The notes under the pieces: generated by a model
The model's database searches: none
Told to the model about the DNA's origin: nothing
The model's input: only the letters and a program-made list of their open reading frames with translations
Made by a program: the position numbers and the translations under genes
Shown: piece by piece, positions 14,339 through 17,850 of the stretch
Position numbering within the stretch: position 1 is the first letter of the stretch
Layout: the number at the start of each line of letters is the position of its first letter
Source of the DNA: an uncultured bacterium
Lineage (GTDB): Bacteria; Bacteroidota; Bacteroidia; Bacteroidales; Bacteroidaceae
Assembly (NCBI GenBank): GCA_905215655.1
Contig: CAJMQT010000035.1
Location: 1 to 17,850, forward strand
Length of the DNA: 17,850 nt
Direction of reading: 5' to 3'

Positions 14339-14647
14339 AATCTGTTCCTTGTTTTCATATTTATTTTTTGGGTGCCGTGTTACCCGCTAAACTGATTTTG
14401 TCTCACTCTCATTGATGGTGCCGGGGCGGGCGTAAAGGGTCTGTGGAAGGTCCGGTCGGTGACTTCCCCTTTTATCAAAAAAACTCTAACTATCTGAAAA
14501 TATTGTGTTTTTATTGGCTGATTGAAAATAAATTATTAGTTTTGCATAAAGGAGCGTTATACCTGAACCTCACGCACCGGGAGGCGACGGGGCATTGTTA
14601 AGGGGCGGTCCGGATATATTTGATAACAACAATAAAAACGAAAAGAT
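14339..14647. other. Divergent intergenic region between pdxB and the DUF4254 gene
   Basis: No gene is seen in these 309 nt. They hold a weak nested inverted repeat (ggaag / cttcc with flanking aaagg / ccttt, about 14434-14474) and the DUF4254 promoter at 14513-14544. A G+C-rich patch at 14418-14470 sits between AT-rich stretches. Confidence 0.5.
14513..14544 (+). promoter_or_regulatory. Putative promoter of the DUF4254-GT9 genes
   Basis: TAGTTTTG (14537-14544) fits TAnnTTTG, and ATTG (14513-14516) lies 20 nt upstream as the -33 box. The leader to ATG 14648 would be about 100 nt. Confidence 0.55.
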
Positions 14648-15256
14648 ATGTCATTTACACAACTTTGCAACCAAATCTTCAATCGTGCGATAAACGAATA
14701 CCACCTTACAGACAATGTGGACGCGCCGATTAACAACCCGTTTGACGGAGGCACGATAGAAAACAGCCTCTACCTGAAATGCTGGATTGACACCGTGCAG
14801 TGGCACCTTGAAGACATCATACGCGACCCGCAGATCGATCCTGCCGAGGCGCTGCTCATCAAGCGACGCATCGATCACAGCAATCAGGACCGCACCGACC
14901 TTGTGGAACAGATTGACTCATGGCTCCGCGACAAATATAAAGATGTGGAAGTGAAGTCTGACGCACGCATCAATACCGAGAGTCCGGCATGGGCTATCGA
15001 CCGTCTTTCAATCCTCGCATTGAAGATTTACCACATGAAAGAGCAGGCGGAACGCACCGACGCCGCCGACGATCACCGCGCAAAATGCGCCGCAAAGCTC
15101 GACGTGCTGCTGCAACAGCAGGTAGACCTCGGCACGGCTATCGACCAGCTGCTCGAAGACATCGAGGCAGGAACAAAGTACATGAAGGTGTACCGACAGA
15201 TGAAAATGTATAACGACCCTGCAACAAACCCGGTTCTCTACAACGCCAAAAAATAA
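14648..15256 (+). CDS. DUF4254 domain protein
   Basis: The protein has 202 residues and is soluble: no signal peptide or membrane segment. It is mostly helical and charged, with NxxFDGGTIENSLYLKCWIDTVQWHLEDIIRDP (about 29-62) as the recognisable conserved block and RRIDHSNQDRTDLVEQID (about 77-94) after it. I recognise it as a DUF4254 protein, a Bacteroidetes family usually encoded just before a GT9 glycosyltransferase, as here. Function is not established; a supporting role in lipopolysaccharide or surface glycan synthesis is inferred from the pairing. A 128-nt gap containing an inverted AT-rich array separates it from the GT9 gene. Confidence 0.8.
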   Translation: MSFTQLCNQIFNRAINEYHLTDNVDAPINNPFDGGTIENSLYLKCWIDTVQWHLEDIIRDPQIDPAEALLIKRRIDHSNQDRTDLVEQIDSWLRDKYKDVEVKSDARINTESPAWAIDRLSILALKIYHMKEQAERTDAADDHRAKCAAKLDVLLQQQVDLGTAIDQLLEDIEAGTKYMKVYRQMKMYNDPATNPVLYNAKK

Positions 15257-15263
15257 AATTATA

Positions 15264-15382
15264 AATTAAGAAGTAGAATTTGTAAAATTAAGAATTAAGA
15301 ATTAAGAATTAAGAAAATAACCGTTGCCGATAAATAACAGCAAGAGTATTTTTCTTAATTCTTAACTCTTAACTCTTAATTC
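15264..15382. repeat. Inverted AT-rich array between DUF4254 and GT9 genes
   Basis: attaaga units (15264-15317) return in reverse complement at 15349-15382. A 15-bp perfect stem, 15303-15317 with 15350-15364, closes a 32-nt loop with the ends taac and at seen in the array at 3473-3612. It ends 2 nt before the GT9 start codon and so occupies the ribosome-binding region. Confidence 0.88.
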
Positions 15383-15384
15383 AA

Positions 15385-16458
15385 ATGAATATGACTGAAC
15401 ATCTGCTGATAATAAGATTTTCCGCTTTGGGTGATGTCGTTATGACCGTGCCCGTAATAGACTCTCTGGCAAGGCAATACCCCGATTTGAGGATAACCAT
15501 GCTCAGTCGTGCCTTCGCCCGGCCGTTCTTCGAGCACATGCCCCCGAATGTGGGATTTATGGAAGCGGACATCAGCAACGAATACCACGGAGTAAAAGGA
15601 CTCAACGCACTGTACCGGCGCTTGGTGGCGAAAAACTTTACCGCCATTGCCGACTTTCACGGCGTATTGAGGTCGGAATATCTATACATGCGGTTCAAGA
15701 TAGACCGCTATAAGGTGGCGCGCATCGACAAACACCGTAACGGACGGCGGCAACTGGTTAACGCCACAGACAAAAAACTGGTGCAACAGCCTACGCCGTT
15801 CCGCAACTATGCCGACGTGCTCGAGCGCCTCGGCTACCCCGTAAAGCTCGACTTCAAGTCGATATTCCCCGATGGCGGAGGCGATATGAGCCTGCTGCCG
15901 CCGGAGATGAGCGTGCCGAAAAAGGCGGGAGAACGTTGGATTGGCATTGCACCCTTCGCCGCACACGCCGGCAAGGTGTATCCGGCAAGACTGATGGAGC
16001 AGGTGATAAAGCAGCTAACGGAACATCATCCCGACAACCGTATCTTCCTCTTCGGAGGCGGAAAGACGGAGCGGGAGATACTCGACGACTGGGAGTCGCG
16101 ACTGCCCGGATGCGTCAATGCCTCGGCAAAGCTCGGCACGATAAAGAAAGAACTTGTCCTGATGAGCCGGCTCGACCTTATGATCTCGATGGACAGCGCC
16201 AACATGCACATGGCGTCGGTGGTTGGAACGCCCGTAGTAAGCGTGTGGGGAGCAACGCACCCCCTCGCCGGATTTATGGGCTGGGGACAGAGTCCGGACA
16301 ACGCCGTGCAGATAGACCTGCACTGCCGGCCATGCAGCATTTACGGAAACAAGCCCTGTCTGCGCGGCGACTACTTCTGTCTGAAAAACATTTCGCCTGA
16401 ACAGATAGTGGAAAAAGCCGAGTCCGTAATGAGAAAAAACGACGCCGCGAAGCTCTGA
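15385..16458 (+). CDS. Glycosyltransferase family 9 protein (heptosyltransferase-like)
   Basis: The protein has 357 residues with two Rossmann-like halves (GT-B fold). LLIIRFSALGDVVMTVPVIDSL (about 6-27) is the standard GT9 N-terminus. IGIAPFAAHAGKVYP (about 187-201) starts the donor half, and MDSANMHMASVVGTPVVSVWGATHP (about 270-294) is the sugar-nucleotide site. GT9 enzymes add heptose or related sugars to the LPS core at the inner face of the inner membrane. The sugar here is unknown. Four cysteines (HCRPC, KPC, YFC; about 312-331) form a cluster near the C-terminus. It is paired with a DUF4254 gene upstream. An AT-rich array abuts the start codon and no Shine-Dalgarno sequence is visible. 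Confidence 0.9.
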   Translation: MNMTEHLLIIRFSALGDVVMTVPVIDSLARQYPDLRITMLSRAFARPFFEHMPPNVGFMEADISNEYHGVKGLNALYRRLVAKNFTAIADFHGVLRSEYLYMRFKIDRYKVARIDKHRNGRRQLVNATDKKLVQQPTPFRNYADVLERLGYPVKLDFKSIFPDGGGDMSLLPPEMSVPKKAGERWIGIAPFAAHAGKVYPARLMEQVIKQLTEHHPDNRIFLFGGGKTEREILDDWESRLPGCVNASAKLGTIKKELVLMSRLDLMISMDSANMHMASVVGTPVVSVWGATHPLAGFMGWGQSPDNAVQIDLHCRPCSIYGNKPCLRGDYFCLKNISPEQIVEKAESVMRKNDAAKL

Positions 16459-16574
16459 TGACAAGACACCGGAAAGCCGGAGACAACGTAACAATGCGCT
16501 GTAAAGCATTCTTCAAGGCATACAACATGAATTATCATTAAAAAACATATTATTAATCTTCAAAAATTAGCATT

Positions 16575-16742
16575 ATGAAAAAGTACGTTTGTGACACTTG
16601 TGGCTATGTTTATGATCCCGAAGTAGGTGACCCCGAGAATGGAATACCGGCAGGAACAGCATTCGAGGACATTCCGGAAGATTGGGTATGCCCCCTCTGC
16701 GGAGTCGGAAAAGACGAATTTTCACCTGAAGAGGACGACTAA
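16575..16742 (+). CDS. Rubredoxin
   Basis: The protein has 55 residues. Two CxxC pairs, Cys6-Cys9 (CDTCGY) and Cys39-Cys42 (CPLCGVGK), bind one iron. The aromatic and proline-rich middle (YDPEVGDPENGIPAGTAFEDIPEDW) is the classic rubredoxin core. It is a cytoplasmic one-electron carrier, in anaerobes often a donor to peroxide- or superoxide-reducing enzymes; no such partner is encoded nearby. Length is standard. The gap of 116 nt to the GT9 gene shows only two weak short hairpins (ccgg/ccgg, aatgc/gcatt) and no consensus promoter, so its transcription start is unclear. A strong hairpin follows the gene. Confidence 0.96.
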   Translation: MKKYVCDTCGYVYDPEVGDPENGIPAGTAFEDIPEDWVCPLCGVGKDEFSPEEDD

Positions 16743-16816
16743 TCCGACATAAGACATCTGCCGGCACCGTGGCACTTGAAAACATGAAAGAGACGGTAAA
16801 GGCAGCTTGAACGTTT

Positions 16817-16866
16817 ACGGACAGCGGCTTGAACGACAATCAATGAGCCGCTGTCCGTCCGCTTTA
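16817..16866 (+). terminator. Hairpin downstream of rubredoxin
   Basis: acggacagcggct (16817-16829) pairs perfectly with agccgctgtccgt (16846-16858), 13 bp with a 16-nt loop. The following ccgctttaa is only weakly T-rich. It is the likely terminator of the rubredoxin transcript. Positions 16743-17055 hold no gene. Confidence 0.6.
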
Positions 16867-16951
16867 ATCCAAACAGGTCTAATGACCGATTTGGGTCTAA
16901 GAGATATGACAAAATGCCACGCCACATCCGATGGCACGGTTTTTGATACTC

Positions 16952-17025
16952 ATAAGAATAAAACCGCAAGCCGAGAGCAGAGCCAAGCTTGCTTGAGCTA
17001 TGCCGAGGCGCAGCGTTTATTCTTT
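16952..17025 (-). promoter_or_regulatory. Diverged inverted copy of the promoter-hairpin element (copy 3)
   Basis: The reverse complement shares with copies 1 and 2, in the same order, gcgcctcgg (17012-17003 region), aagcaagctt (16985-16995 region) and ctctcggcttgc (16965-16977 region). The central hairpin is kept (agc-t-caagc-aa-gcttg-gct). Both ends are aagaataaa-type instead of aagatag-type, so terminal symmetry is preserved with new sequence. About 8 nt are missing from the hairpin flank. In this orientation ttattctttg (17018-17025) faces the BI-1 gene and may be its -7 box. Confidence 0.55.
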
Positions 17026-17055
17026 GTTGAAAACAAAAATAAAAAGAATTGTAAA

Positions 17056-17775
17056 ATGAGAGAAGACAGATTGTATGAACTGATACGCGAGAAAGAGAAT
17101 ATCGCGTCGATAGCTTTTCCCGCTCTTATGCGGAAAGTGTATGTCTGGATGACTTTGGCGCTCATCCTGACGGGTTTCACCGCCTACGGAGTAGCCGCAA
17201 GCCCCGGCATTATCACGGCTTTGATGACAAACCGGATGTTGTTTATCGGACTGATAATTGCCGAGTTCGCACTCGTTTGGAGTATTTCGGCACGCATCAA
17301 CCGCATGTCCTTGACCACGGCGACAATGCTCTTCGTGCTCTATTCGGTGCTAAACGGAGCGATGCTCTCGTCCATTTTTCTTGTTTACTCAATGGGCTCG
17401 ATAGCCAGCGTGTTCTTTATTACCGCCGGAACGTTTGCCGCAATGGCTGCGATAGGTTACTTTACAAAGACCGACCTGACGCCGCTGGGCAAGCTGCTCT
17501 TCATGGCTCTTATAGGACTTATCATCGCAACGCTGGTAAACGTATTCCTTGTAAAGAGCGGAAGCTTTCATCTGATACTGAGTTATGTCGGCGTTCTCAT
17601 CTTCGTTGGACTTACGGCGTATGACAGTCAGAAGATTAAAAAAATGCTTGTGATGGCGGACGATGTAGACGAAGAGGCTCAGAAGATAGCACTTCTCGGC
17701 TCTTTGACCCTATATCTTGATTTCATCAACCTCTTCATTTATCTGCTCCGGATATTCGGAAACAGCAGGGAATGA
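17056..17775 (+). CDS. Bax inhibitor-1/YccA family membrane protein
   Basis: The protein has 239 residues from MREDRLYELI. The frame is open upstream to 16807 but that part is repeat and terminator sequence without a coding look. About seven hydrophobic helices span residues 28 to 236 (for example 28-50, 56-76, 110-130, 138-156, 163-183). The family signature LTAYDSQKIKKM follows the sixth helix. Bacterial BI-1 (BsYetJ/YccA-like) proteins act as pH-sensitive calcium leak channels or protease (FtsH) modulators in the inner membrane. A 313-nt gap with a terminator and an inverted promoter-hairpin element precedes it, so it is probably transcribed alone. Confidence 0.92.
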   Translation: MREDRLYELIREKENIASIAFPALMRKVYVWMTLALILTGFTAYGVAASPGIITALMTNRMLFIGLIIAEFALVWSISARINRMSLTTATMLFVLYSVLNGAMLSSIFLVYSMGSIASVFFITAGTFAAMAAIGYFTKTDLTPLGKLLFMALIGLIIATLVNVFLVKSGSFHLILSYVGVLIFVGLTAYDSQKIKKMLVMADDVDEEAQKIALLGSLTLYLDFINLFIYLLRIFGNSRE

Positions 17776-17783
17776 CATTTTAA

Positions 17784-17850
17784 ATTAAGAGTTATGAGTT
17801 AAGAATTAAGAGTTAAGAATTAAGAAGTGTAGAAGTGCAGAAGTTCAGAC
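17784..17850. repeat. AT-rich repeat arm, cut by the window end
   Basis: attaaga/gttaaga units pass into gtgtagaa-gtgcagaa-gttcagac units (8-nt period) at 17827. The last 24 bases match the reverse complement of 151-174 at 22 positions. A partner arm probably lies beyond the window. Confidence 0.75.

Noticed and set aside
16807..17055. Upstream extension of the BI-1 gene (83 residues)
   Set aside because: It would be translated from the rubredoxin terminator and the dispersed element; family homology starts at MREDRLYELI.

Overview
The window looks like chromosomal DNA of a Prevotella-like member of the Bacteroidales. Four things point there: type III glutamine synthetase, the DapL route to diaminopimelate, the DUF4254 + GT9 gene pair, and promoters of the Bacteroidetes form (TTG near -33, TAnnTTTG near -7). 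Intergenic DNA is crowded with AT-rich inverted arrays and other dispersed repeats. No rRNA, tRNA or CRISPR array was seen. Genus-level placement is inference.

Layout. 1-227 is repeat-rich DNA downstream of a secreted AXE1-type esterase (228-1538, minus). A divergent promoter region leads to a three-gene set: an SPFH/Band 7 membrane protein, a small four-helix membrane protein and an Arc-type ribbon-helix-helix protein (1712-3506). Then come prmC (release factor methylation) and recX (RecA modulation), convergent with an AlkD-type DNA alkylation repair gene. dapF and dapL (6115-8537) carry out two steps of the LL-DAP to meso-DAP branch that feeds lysine and peptidoglycan. glnN (8851-11040) assimilates ammonium. 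A Fic-domain gene (11553-12842) stands out by lower GC and by exact 31-bp direct repeats on both sides. It is followed by a foldback region and a 175-bp element with 18-bp terminal inverted repeats. Next are pdxB (minus, pyridoxal phosphate synthesis), DUF4254 + GT9 glycosyltransferase (cell-surface polysaccharide or LPS core), rubredoxin, and a Bax inhibitor-1 family membrane protein.

The most striking non-gene signals are these. (1) A ~97-bp dispersed element occurs upstream of glnN and of fic, and a diverged inverted copy lies upstream of the BI-1 gene. It carries TATCTTTG promoter boxes, terminal inverted repeats and a central hairpin whose bases covary between copies. (2) The fic leader holds two TGTCGCAA-N3-TTGCGACA-type palindromes, in front of a gene whose product ends in a predicted HTH. 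(3) AT-rich arrays of 7-8-nt units fold into long perfect hairpins with loops of 31-32 nt and supply the stop codons of three genes. (4) The SPFH / membrane / RHH gene set has no clear assigned role.

Most of the rest is housekeeping: nitrogen assimilation, amino acid and cell wall precursor synthesis, DNA repair and translation termination. The fic segment is the one convincing accessory insertion.
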